Part shown: one piece after another, positions 24,235 through 32,415 of the stretch | Position numbering within the stretch: position 1 is the first letter of the stretch | How the letters are laid out: each line of letters starts with the position of its first letter | Assembly: GCA_027854065.1 (NCBI GenBank) | Contig: JAQGEF010000006.1 | Span: 124,001 to 188,000 of the forward strand | DNA: 64,000 nt | Direction of reading: 5' to 3' | Source of the DNA: Polluticaenibacter yanchengensis | GTDB taxonomy: Bacteria > Bacteroidota > Bacteroidia > Chitinophagales > Chitinophagaceae | Program-made: the position numbers and the translations under genes | The notes under the pieces: generated by a model | Seen by the model: only the letters and a program-made list of their open reading frames with translations | Told to the model about the DNA's origin: nothing | Database searches by the model: none

Positions 24235-25617
24235 CTATAATGTATTTGGCATGACCGCCCCGGGTTGGTAAATGAATCTTAACACGGCATTCTGTTCGAA
24301 AGTAGAGGTGAGATTTATTTTGTATTGTTTACCGCCTGTTTCTATTACTACCAGGGCTGTATTTGGTGGTACCAGTCCTAACGTTTCGGCTACCATCACC
24401 ATATCTCCTGTCGGGGATTCGGCCGATAACTGAAGCATGGTAGTAACCGGCCTGGTATTGATGCCGGTGTAGCTGATGATGGCATTGTTTTTATAATAGA
24501 CGCTTATGGTGTCGCCATCTACTTCTGCATTGTCGTAGAAGGATACTTTTACTTCGTTGGAATTTGTAATAATTGTTTTAACAATTTCATTTTTACGTTC
24601 TTTTAATATTGACGGTACGTAATTGGACTGTAAACTTTTATTATCTACAATTGGTTTATCCGCATTTGAGTTGCCTTCCAGGGAGTTGGCTTTTAATAAC
24701 TCATTATAACGTACTACGGCATTGGCAATGCCCTGGGCGGTTTCTTCTACTCCTTTTTTGCTGATGAGGTAGGCTTCGTCTTCGTCATGGTCTATAAATC
24801 CTGTTTCTACTAAAATACTTGGCATTTGCGTGGCCTGTAATACCCAGATGCCTTCCCAGTTACGTTGCAGCACGCCCCAGCTATATCGTCCGACAGCGGC
24901 AAATTCTTCCTCGCAGAAGGTGGCTAATGTTAAACTTTTCTGGAAAAAGTATTTCGCATACTGGCTGGCCAGGATTCTTGCTTTTACAGGGTCTGCTACG
25001 AAAAGGTCCTGCTCGGCGGAATCTTTATTTTGCACATCATTGCCTACTTTGTTGGCTGCTTCTTTTACTTTCTGCTGGTACCAGTCACGTGCGAGTATGT
25101 AGGTTTGCGTGCCTTTTGCTGTTTGTGGTAACTTGTATTTTTCGTATATGTTAACGGTTTTGGTTTTGGTAACTTTTTTCCGTTTTTTGCCTTTGCCTAC
25201 GTATGCGGTATATTCTACTTCTTTGGAGCCGATGACCCTGTTGCCGTATCTCTGGTTACCGGCAGAGGCGTTTAGGTGGATGGATATGAATAGATCGGCT
25301 TTGTTCTGGTTGGCCAGGTCGGCACGGTATCTTAATGCCGCGTTTTTATTTGGCATACCGCCGGGTAATTCATCCGTTTCCCTGGTCATGATGATTTTGG
25401 TATTGGGCATTGCCTTTTTTAAGACATCTCTTAGTTTTAAACTAATTTCCAATGCTGCCCAGGCTTCGCGTGTATTGGAACCCTGTGCACCGCCATCTCT
25501 GCCACCATGCCCGGGATCTATTACTATTGTTTTTAAGTCTTGTGTTTGAGCAAATGTAAAACTGCTACAAAAAAATGTAGCTGCTCCCAACAGAATTACT
25601 AAAAATTGTTTAACCAT
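24235..25617 (-). CDS. N-acetylmuramoyl-L-alanine amidase (Amidase_3)
   Basis: Cleaves the amide bond between N-acetylmuramic acid and the stem peptide of peptidoglycan. 460 residues with signal peptide MVKQFLVILLGAATFFCSSFTFAQ. The Amidase_3 domain spans about 28-315: zinc-ligand motifs VIDPGHGGRDGG and DLFISIHLNAS, then the catalytic-region PSILVETGFIDHDEDE. An insertion (about 130-170) contains a basic KGKKRKKVTKTKT patch. A C-terminal domain of about 130 residues is of unknown type. It is divergent from lptD with an 82-bp gap, so the two envelope genes share a promoter region. Confidence 0.93.
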   Translation of the reverse strand: MVKQFLVILLGAATFFCSSFTFAQTQDLKTIVIDPGHGGRDGGAQGSNTREAWAALEISLKLRDVLKKAMPNTKIIMTRETDELPGGMPNKNAALRYRADLANQNKADLFISIHLNASAGNQRYGNRVIGSKEVEYTAYVGKGKKRKKVTKTKTVNIYEKYKLPQTAKGTQTYILARDWYQQKVKEAANKVGNDVQNKDSAEQDLFVADPVKARILASQYAKYFFQKSLTLATFCEEEFAAVGRYSWGVLQRNWEGIWVLQATQMPSILVETGFIDHDEDEAYLISKKGVEETAQGIANAVVRYNELLKANSLEGNSNADKPIVDNKSLQSNYVPSILKERKNEIVKTIITNSNEVKVSFYDNAEVDGDTISVYYKNNAIISYTGINTRPVTTMLQLSAESPTGDMVMVAETLGLVPPNTALVVIETGGKQYKINLTSTFEQNAVLRFIYQPGAVMPNTL

Positions 25618-25699
25618 GAATATCTTTTATAACTACTTTATATTTTTATTTGTCTAAGAATTTTTTCTTATCCTTACTTTCGCATGAGGAAAAAGGAAA

Positions 25700-28465
25700 A
25701 TGAAAGTTAAAGCATATAATTATTTACACAAAACTGTCTGTTTATTAGTTTGTCTAATACCATTATTGCTTTTAACGCAAATTTCCTTTTCACAGTCTAA
25801 AACTGCGACTAATACTAAAGAATTAACAAATATTAGGCAATTAAATGACTCGCTGAAAGCAGTCGATTCGCCGGAATTAAGAACGATTAAGCCTTTGACT
25901 GATTCAAGCTCGGCAAGTTTACTGAAAAAAAAGAATAATTCGGACTCTACGGCTAAAAAGTATGTGGTAATAGACTCTGTAAACGTAAAAATATCCAAGG
26001 ATAGTTTGGATGCGCCGGTGAATTATACTGCTTCTGACAGCGGTGTTTTAGAAATACGCAATAAGAAATTCTATTTATATGGCAGTGCTTCTACCAAATA
26101 TAGTTCTATGAACCTGACGAGTTCTGTGATAGAAATAGATAATAGTTCCAATACTGCCAAGGCTTATTTTACCCGTGATAGTACGGGGAAGGTACTTGAA
26201 AGGCCTAAGCTGATAGATGGCGAGATGGAGACTGAAAGCGATTCTATGTTTTATAATTTTAAGACGCGAAGGGGGCTTACTAAAAGTACTTATACGAAAC
26301 AGGGAGAGATGTTTGTGTACGGGGAGCGTTTTAAGAAGATTAATGATGATGAGTATTTTGGGGCGAGGGCGCGTTTTACGACCTGTAACCTGGATACGCC
26401 GCATTTTGCTTTTAAATCTAATAAAGTAAAACTGATCAATAAAAAGTGGGCTTTTACGGGGATGGTTTTCCCGGAGTTTGAGAGTGTACCGCTACCGATT
26501 GGCTTGCCATTCGGTATTTTTCCATTGAGTACGGGCAGACATTCGGGCATGCTGGCGCCTCGTTTTACAACCACCCAAACTTTTGGTATTGGTTTGGAGG
26601 GGTTGGGTTACTATCATGTTTTAAGTGACCATTTTGATATTCTGACGAGGGCAAATATTTACAGTTACGGGGGCTATAGCATTAATGTATCGCCCACTTA
26701 CCGAAAGCGATACAAATACCAGGGGGCGTTAAGATTGGATTATAATGTGACGAAGATCAATTTTAAGGGGGACCCGGATTTTAGTAAAACGAAGACTTTT
26801 AATGTGACCTGGAGTCATACAAATGATAGTAAAAAACGACCGGGAACTGCTTTTGCGGCTAATGTGAACTTTGGTAGTTCGAGGTTTAACCGTTTGGTAG
26901 CAAATAACAATGCCTTAAACTTTACAAATAAAACGAACTCTTCCATCAGTTATTCTAAAACGGCGAATGACGGTAGCAGTAACTTAAGTATTACAGCTAA
27001 TCACTCGCAGGATAATAACCTGGGCCGTTATGACATTTCACTTCCGAATGTGAACTACACGCTTAATACTTTGTACCCGTTGAAGAAAAGGGAATCCGTT
27101 GGGGAGAGTAAATGGTATGAAAAGTTGGGTATTGGTTATACGGGTTCTTTGCAGAACAGGTTTACATTCTTTACACAATCTGCTACAGATACCACGGTTG
27201 CTGCATATCATAGAAAAATGTCTTTGGGAGAAATCCTTGATACGATGCAGTGGGGCGCTACGCATAATATTCCTATTACGCTGGCATTACCGGCAATGGG
27301 CGCGATTCAGCTGGCACCAAGTATTTCTTTCCAGGAAAAATGGTACGGTTCTAAATTCTCACGTAGCTGGAACGGACAAAAGGTAGATACCTTAATAGAA
27401 AAGGGTTTTTATGCTGCCAGGGAAATGAGTTTTGGCCTTAGTGCGAATACGGCGATATTCGGTACATTCAATTTTGGTAAAAATAAGCGGATCCAGGCGA
27501 TCCGCCACGTTATACGGCCTTCGATCGGGTTGACTTATAAACCGGATATGAACAGGAACAGTTATTATACCACGCAAATTGATTCTTTGGGAAGGACGGC
27601 CAGGTTCAGTTATTATGAGGGCTCTGTGGCGGGTGCGTTTGGTGAGGGTAAGTTTGGCGGTTTAACTTTTGGTATCCAGAATAACCTGGAGATGAAAGTG
27701 CGTGATAAGAATGACAGTACTAACGAAAATGCAACTAAAAAAGTAAAGATCATTGATAACTTTGCTATTACATCTGCCTATAACTTGATGGCGGACAGTT
27801 TTGCATTGTCTCCTTTTAATATCATCATCGGTACCTCATTATTCAATAATGTGAACATAACGGGTTCTACTACATTGAATCCTTATAAGGTGGACCGTTT
27901 TGGCCGCCAGATCAATGAATATATGTTCTCGGAAGGGAAACTGGGCCGTATTACGAATGGTAGTCTTTCTTTCAGTACTTCTTTTAAGAGTAAGCAGGGC
28001 AGTGATAATAAAAACAAGCAAACAGGGACTACGGGACAAGATGTTGACCGCATTATTACCCCGGAGGAGCAGCAACGGGAGCTGGACTATATAAGGAATA
28101 ATCCTTCTGAGTTTGCTGATTTCGACATTCCGTGGTCGGTAAATGTGGGCTTCAGTATGAATTTTAGCCGTACAATGAAGGCGGATTACAGTGGCTTCCA
28201 GACTAATTTTTATTCCAGTGTGAACCTGAACGGTGATTTTAACTTTTCTCCGAAATGGAAAATGGGTGGCAATACATTTTTGGATGTGAAAACGATGAAA
28301 GTTGGTAGCCTTTCTTTGTTTGTAAGCAGGGAAATGCATTGCTGGCAGATGAGTATTAACGTTACACCTATTGGTATTTACCGTTCATTCAATATTACGA
28401 TCAGCCCTAAATCGGGTATTTTAAGGGATTTGAAAATTAACAGGACTCGCCAGTTTTATATGTAA
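25700..28465 (+). CDS. lptD: LptD-like LPS-assembly outer-membrane protein
   Basis: A 921-residue protein with a signal peptide (to about residue 31). An OstA/LptA-like periplasmic beta-jellyroll follows (about 110-240; FYLYGSASTKYSSMNLTSSVIEID, FKTRRGLTKSTYTKQGEMFVYGERF), then a large barrel beginning at LPIGLPFGIFPLSTGRHSGMLAPRF. This is the Bacteroidota type of LptD, which inserts lipopolysaccharide into the outer leaflet. The barrel includes a long loop at about 770-800 (GSDNKNKQTGTTGQDVDRI). The AGGAAAAAGGAAA before the ATG is one of the few good Shine-Dalgarno-like sites in the window; TACTTTCG at about 25672-25679 may be the -7 element. Confidence 0.85.
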   Translation: MKVKAYNYLHKTVCLLVCLIPLLLLTQISFSQSKTATNTKELTNIRQLNDSLKAVDSPELRTIKPLTDSSSASLLKKKNNSDSTAKKYVVIDSVNVKISKDSLDAPVNYTASDSGVLEIRNKKFYLYGSASTKYSSMNLTSSVIEIDNSSNTAKAYFTRDSTGKVLERPKLIDGEMETESDSMFYNFKTRRGLTKSTYTKQGEMFVYGERFKKINDDEYFGARARFTTCNLDTPHFAFKSNKVKLINKKWAFTGMVFPEFESVPLPIGLPFGIFPLSTGRHSGMLAPRFTTTQTFGIGLEGLGYYHVLSDHFDILTRANIYSYGGYSINVSPTYRKRYKYQGALRLDYNVTKINFKGDPDFSKTKTFNVTWSHTNDSKKRPGTAFAANVNFGSSRFNRLVANNNALNFTNKTNSSISYSKTANDGSSNLSITANHSQDNNLGRYDISLPNVNYTLNTLYPLKKRESVGESKWYEKLGIGYTGSLQNRFTFFTQSATDTTVAAYHRKMSLGEILDTMQWGATHNIPITLALPAMGAIQLAPSISFQEKWYGSKFSRSWNGQKVDTLIEKGFYAAREMSFGLSANTAIFGTFNFGKNKRIQAIRHVIRPSIGLTYKPDMNRNSYYTTQIDSLGRTARFSYYEGSVAGAFGEGKFGGLTFGIQNNLEMKVRDKNDSTNENATKKVKIIDNFAITSAYNLMADSFALSPFNIIIGTSLFNNVNITGSTTLNPYKVDRFGRQINEYMFSEGKLGRITNGSLSFSTSFKSKQGSDNKNKQTGTTGQDVDRIITPEEQQRELDYIRNNPSEFADFDIPWSVNVGFSMNFSRTMKADYSGFQTNFYSSVNLNGDFNFSPKWKMGGNTFLDVKTMKVGSLSLFVSREMHCWQMSINVTPIGIYRSFNITISPKSGILRDLKINRTRQFYM

Positions 28466-29110
28466 TGCCTGAGTTTTGGATATTATACCTGGTTATCAAT
28501 GAATACCAGGTTTACATAAGTATTGTCGCACGTAGGACGCCCTGTATACTTCCAATATTATTACTTCTTCTACTATAAGGTCGTCCCTACGGGACTTGAT
28601 TTATCTATTAAATATTTTTTTCAGTAAAGCGATGCTTGCAATGAAATGATTAGTTGATAATCCACATATTCAGTGATTAAGATTTCCTTGCTTTGTGTAC
28701 AAACTTCATAGAGGCTTTAAATGGGCGCTATATGGGCTTCAACAGGGCGTCAACAGGGCGTCAACTACGCTTGATCCGGGAACTTGTTTTTAAAGTTCTT
28801 AAAAGATAAATAAGTTGTTATTTTAGTTGGTTATTGGTGTGTTGGATGCAATGAATTGCCTGTGCTATTTCCGTTTTATCAATACATTAACTGTCAGGAG
28901 TCAGTTCGATGGCTGACATTTTCAAGAGTTTTTATCTGTATTAGTTAATATACACTATTTTACATGCAAAATTTAGGTTATGTAAGGCGGATTTTACTTC
29001 TGCCTGGTTTGTGGGAATAAAAAAAGGAATCACCAATATGGTAATTCCCAGTTTTATTATTTCAGAGAGAGGAAGTTCGTTTTTTATTATCGTTAAGGTG
29101 CTTGTATATT
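28466..29110. other. 645-nt intergenic region with small repeats
   Basis: It holds a small hairpin at about 28487-28513 (ACCTGGT / ACCAGGT), a GTAGGACGCCC...GTCGTCCCTACGGGAC segment at 28530-28600 that may be a dispersed repeat, a short tandem CAACAGGGCGT (28740-28765) and the terminator of the nitroreductase gene. I see no coding region. Confidence 0.5.
29021..29051 (-). terminator. Terminator after the nitroreductase gene
   Basis: On the minus strand GGAATTACC-ATAT-GGTGATTCC is followed by seven T. Confidence 0.8.
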
Positions 29111-29743
29111 TTAGTCTAAAACTTCTACCAGTTCTGCATTAGGTTTCCTGATTTTTTTGAGGTTTACCAACCAGTCTTTGTCAGTGTCTCTGTAGCCTAA
29201 GGTAACTACCAATACACTTTTTAAACCTTTTGCCTGTAAGCCTAGTAATTCGTCTAATTGTGCGTTTACAAATCCTTCCATTGGGGTAGCATCTACTTCC
29301 TGTGCTGCTGCTTCCAATAAAGCAAAACCTAATGAAATATATGCCTGGCGTGCCGCATGTGCGAATTGCTGATCTTTGGTCAGGTTGGCAAACATGCCTA
29401 ATAACTGGGTCCTGTAGGCATCGGTAGCGCTATCCGGTAATCCTCTTTCTTTATTGCTGTAAGAGAAGAAACTGTTGACACGTTCTTCTGAATAACTGTC
29501 CCATGCTGCAAATACCAATACATGAGAAGCCTGTTCTATCTGAGGCTGGTTATAGGCGATGGGCGTAATCTTGGCTTTTAATTCAGGATTGCTGATCACG
29601 AGTATTTTAAATGGCTGTAATCCGCTGGATGTTGGTGCATATCTTGCTGCATCTACTATGGCGTTTACTTTATCCTGTGCTACTTTTTGTCCGTTCATGG
29701 CTTTTGTAGCATATCTCCATTTTATTTCTTTTTCTAATTTCAT
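29111..29743 (-). CDS. NAD(P)H-dependent nitroreductase-family flavoprotein
   Basis: A 210-residue FMN-dependent oxidoreductase of the NfsB/nitroreductase family. The N-terminal RYATKAMNGQKV and DAARYAPTSSGLQPFKILVI form the FMN-binding start; HAARQAYISLGFALLEAAAQEVDATPMEGF and LGLQAKGLKSVLVVTLGYRD complete the fold. Such enzymes reduce quinones, nitroaromatics or related acceptors with NAD(P)H; the physiological substrate cannot be read from sequence. It is a single gene with its own terminator. Confidence 0.9.
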   Translation of the reverse strand: MKLEKEIKWRYATKAMNGQKVAQDKVNAIVDAARYAPTSSGLQPFKILVISNPELKAKITPIAYNQPQIEQASHVLVFAAWDSYSEERVNSFFSYSNKERGLPDSATDAYRTQLLGMFANLTKDQQFAHAARQAYISLGFALLEAAAQEVDATPMEGFVNAQLDELLGLQAKGLKSVLVVTLGYRDTDKDWLVNLKKIRKPNAELVEVLD

Positions 29744-29897
29744 TGCTTTCGATTTAAAATCAAAGTTACAAACATTAATGTTGCAACATTGATTTTAATT
29801 GTTAAAAATCCTTTAATAGCAGAATATGGCTGGATGGGAGGTTTAAAAAATATATGCTACCTTGCGAGGGCAATTTTTTTATAAAATATCCTATAGT

Positions 29898-30728
29898 ATG
29901 CAAATTCGTTTCCAAAACAGTCCTAAAGAAACAAGCCGTATGAACACGGCTGAATTAAGAGAAAATTTCCTTTGTGAGAACTTAGCCGTTAACGGCGAAA
30001 TCAATTTGGTATATTCTCATTATGACAGAATTATTACGGGTGTTGCAAAACCTGTTTCTGCGCCTATTGCTTTACCAAATAATGAGGAGCTGAAAGCTGA
30101 CTACTTTTTGGAAAGGAGGGAGATCGGTATTATTAATGTTGGCGGTAATGGTAAGGTAATTGCTGATGGCCAGGTATTTAATACGGAAAAGTTAAGTGCA
30201 GTATATTTAGGTAAGGGTAATAAGGAAGTGACATTTGAATCGGATGATGCTAATAACCCGGCTATATACTTTTTAATGAGTACGCCTGCGCATCAAAAGT
30301 ATGATAATGCTTATCTAACGAAAGAGGGGGCCACGCCGGTGAATCTTGGCGGAATAGCTACAAGTAATGAGCGTACTATTTATAAGTATATTCACCTGGA
30401 CGGTATCAGAAGCTGCCAGCTGGTAATGGGGCTTACTGTGCTGAAACCGGGTAGTGTGTGGAATAGCGTACCTCCTCATACGCATACGCGCCGTATGGAA
30501 GTGTATTTCTATTTTGATTTACCGGAGGACCAACGTGTGTTTCATATCATGGGTGAGCCTACAGAAACGCGTAACCTGATCATGAAGAATCATGAAGCGG
30601 TAATCAGTGCACCCTGGAGCGTACACTTTGGTTGTGGTACGAGCAATTACTCATTTATATGGGCAATGGCAGGGGAGAACCAGCAGTTTACTGATATGGA
30701 CCCGGCACCAATTACTTCTTTAAAATAA
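29898..30728 (+). CDS. kduI: 5-dehydro-4-deoxy-D-glucuronate isomerase
   Basis: Interconverts 5-keto-4-deoxyuronate and 2,5-diketo-3-deoxygluconate in uronate/pectin breakdown. 276 residues from the ATG in the context MQIRFQNSPKETSRMNTAELRENFLCENL, the family's normal start; the frame is open 36 nt further upstream without similarity. The cupin zinc site is visible as PPHTHTRRMEVYFYF (about residues 196-210), plus a later His in the SVHFGCGTSNYSFIW region. No other uronate genes are in the window. A terminator follows and the DUF1415 gene lies 47 nt downstream. Confidence 0.95.
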   Translation: MQIRFQNSPKETSRMNTAELRENFLCENLAVNGEINLVYSHYDRIITGVAKPVSAPIALPNNEELKADYFLERREIGIINVGGNGKVIADGQVFNTEKLSAVYLGKGNKEVTFESDDANNPAIYFLMSTPAHQKYDNAYLTKEGATPVNLGGIATSNERTIYKYIHLDGIRSCQLVMGLTVLKPGSVWNSVPPHTHTRRMEVYFYFDLPEDQRVFHIMGEPTETRNLIMKNHEAVISAPWSVHFGCGTSNYSFIWAMAGENQQFTDMDPAPITSLK

Positions 30729-30734
30729 TTGACA

Positions 30735-30765
30735 AGGAGGCATTACAAAATGTAGTGCCTTTTTA
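30735..30765 (+). terminator. Terminator after kduI
   Basis: GGCATTACA / TGTAGTGCC (one mismatch) with a T-run. It lies just before the DUF1415 gene, which must then have its own promoter or depend on read-through. Confidence 0.7.
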
Positions 30766-30775
30766 ATTTTTGCTG

Positions 30776-31321
30776 ATGACGAATGAAAAAATAATACAGC
30801 ATACCAAATTGTGGATTGAACAAGTGGTTATTGCTAATAATTTTTGTCCTTTTGCAGCGAAACCTTATGCTGAAAATAAGATTGATTACCTGATCATTGA
30901 TTCAATTAATAAACATACGGTTTTGAGGCTGATGCAGGATTATTGTGTAGTGCTGGACAGCAATGATGCTATTGAAACGGCTTTTCTGATTCTGCCTATT
31001 GGTTTTAATCATTTTAAAGATTATCTTACTCTGTTGCAAATGGCTAATTCTCATCTTAAGGCTAATCACTGGGAAGGTATTTTTCAATTGGCCAGTTTTC
31101 ATCCTCACTATAAGTTTGCGGGAAAGTCTTCTAAGGACGTTACGAATTATACCAATCGTTCTCCCTATCCTATGCTTCATTTAATAAGGGAAAAGAGTAT
31201 TGAATCTGTCCGGCGCTTTTTTAAGAATATAGAATCCATACCCTCTAAAAATATTGCTGTTATAAGAACGATAGGCCCGGATAAAATGGAGGCGACCCTG
31301 CAGGGTATTATTGATAGCTAG
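30776..31321 (+). CDS. DUF1415 family protein
   Basis: About 181 residues, cytoplasmic. It shows the family marks I know for DUF1415: TKLWIEQVVIANNFCPFAAKP near the start, an ETAFLILP strand, and FQLASFHPHYKFAG in the middle, then YTNRSPYPMLHLIRE. The conserved Cys and His residues suggest a metal or catalytic site, but the function is unknown. The start is the ATG of MTNEKII; a TTG two codons upstream is less likely. Confidence 0.88.
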   Translation: MTNEKIIQHTKLWIEQVVIANNFCPFAAKPYAENKIDYLIIDSINKHTVLRLMQDYCVVLDSNDAIETAFLILPIGFNHFKDYLTLLQMANSHLKANHWEGIFQLASFHPHYKFAGKSSKDVTNYTNRSPYPMLHLIREKSIESVRRFFKNIESIPSKNIAVIRTIGPDKMEATLQGIIDS

Positions 31322-31468
31322 GAATATTGTGGCTTCCTGAGTTGAATCAATAAAGCTCAATACCCCCATTAAATATTTTCCGCTGATTGCGCAAAATAAT
31401 ACTATCGCAGTGACGCTAATCTTTTGGAATATACCTGTGTCTTCAATTATCAAGATCTGAATGATTTA

Positions 31469-31600
31469 TTAATAATTGCTTTGTTGGTTAGAGTCTTTAA
31501 GTCCCCAAACGTACGTTAGGCTACCTGCTGAATTTAATAAATATGGAGTGGCTCCAAATATCCAGATAAATGCTGTTTTGTGGCTGAAGTATATTCTGTG
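31469..31600 (-). pseudogene. Possible truncated small membrane protein beside a type A element
   Basis: On the minus strand the frame encodes a hydrophobic tail, KTAFIWIFGATPYLLNSAGS and then LTYVWGLKDSNQQSNY, before a stop. It looks like the end of a small membrane protein. Upstream in the same frame the sequence is type A element (31607-31719), so any original N-terminus is lost. The rest of the 31322-31737 gap shows nothing else. Confidence 0.3.
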
Positions 31601-31606
31601 GTAAAG

Positions 31607-31719
31607 GGGCTGCGGGATACGTGGGCAGCCGCCTGAGCGGCTGGTACGAGCGTAGCAAGTACGGTACCCCAAAGTAGCCCGGACTGATGTGCGGTAATGG
31701 ACCAGATGTTGACAGCCCC
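31607..31719 (+). repeat. Dispersed structured element, type A, copy 3
   Basis: Starts GGGCTGCGGGATACGTGGGC and ends TAGCCCGGACTGATG...CAGCCCC. An internal CAGCCGC-CTGA-GCGGCTG hairpin and a GTAC...GTAC pair follow the conserved bulge. It is the shortest full copy (113 nt). Confidence 0.75.
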
Positions 31720-31737
31720 AATAAAAAATGTTCGCGG

Positions 31738-32403
31738 TTATTTTAATAGTGAATCGATATCTAACTGGTGATAATCGGTAATGTATTGAATGATGTTATT
31801 GTATGCTTTAAAATCGGCTTCTCCGTGTAGTTCGGACAGGATTACGACGGTTTTCATACCTGCATTCTGTGCTGCTTCTACTCCTTTTGGCGCATCTTCG
31901 AACACGATGCAATTCTGGTATTGATAGCCCATTTTGTCGGCTGCTAAAGTGAATGTCTGCGGATCGGGTTTACTGTGTACCACATCGTCTGCAGTGACGA
32001 GTTCGTCAAAATACTCCCGGATATTTAAGTTGTCTAAAATGTAATCCAGATTAAACGGGATGGCGGCAGTGCCTATTGCCATTGGAATATTCCGTGCTTT
32101 GGCTTTTTTAAAAAAACGGTCTAACCCGGGCAATAACTTCATGTGCGGTTTGTATTGCTCCTGGTAAATTTCTTCTTTTTTAATGACCATTTCATGGATA
32201 TACTCGTCGGTAAAATAGCCTTTTCCGAAAATCCTGTCAAACAGTTCGGAGGATTTGCCATACATCTGTGCTTTTACTTCATCGTATGTTAAATGTTTTT
32301 TTAGATAGTCATCTAATAATATTTTCCATGATTCTACATGGAACATCATGTCATCTATTACTGTGCCGTTTAAATCGAAAATAAATGCTTTGTCTGCTTT
32401 CAT
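31738..32403 (-). CDS. HAD-superfamily hydrolase, beta-phosphoglucomutase-like
   Basis: A 221-residue protein. HAD motif I reads FDLNGTVIDD (residues 9-18), so the nucleophile Asp is present but the usual second Asp is Asn. Motif II (AIGTAA), the motif III lysine (SKPDPQTF) and motif IV (VFEDAPKGVEAAQNAGM) are intact. The cap between residues 20 and 90 is of the helical PGM type. It probably acts on a small sugar phosphate or similar. It lies 12 nt after sbcC and seems the last gene of the oxyR-sbcD-sbcC operon. Confidence 0.88.
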   Translation of the reverse strand: MKADKAFIFDLNGTVIDDMMFHVESWKILLDDYLKKHLTYDEVKAQMYGKSSELFDRIFGKGYFTDEYIHEMVIKKEEIYQEQYKPHMKLLPGLDRFFKKAKARNIPMAIGTAAIPFNLDYILDNLNIREYFDELVTADDVVHSKPDPQTFTLAADKMGYQYQNCIVFEDAPKGVEAAQNAGMKTVVILSELHGEADFKAYNNIIQYITDYHQLDIDSLLK

Positions 32404-32415
32404 ATTTTGTTATAG

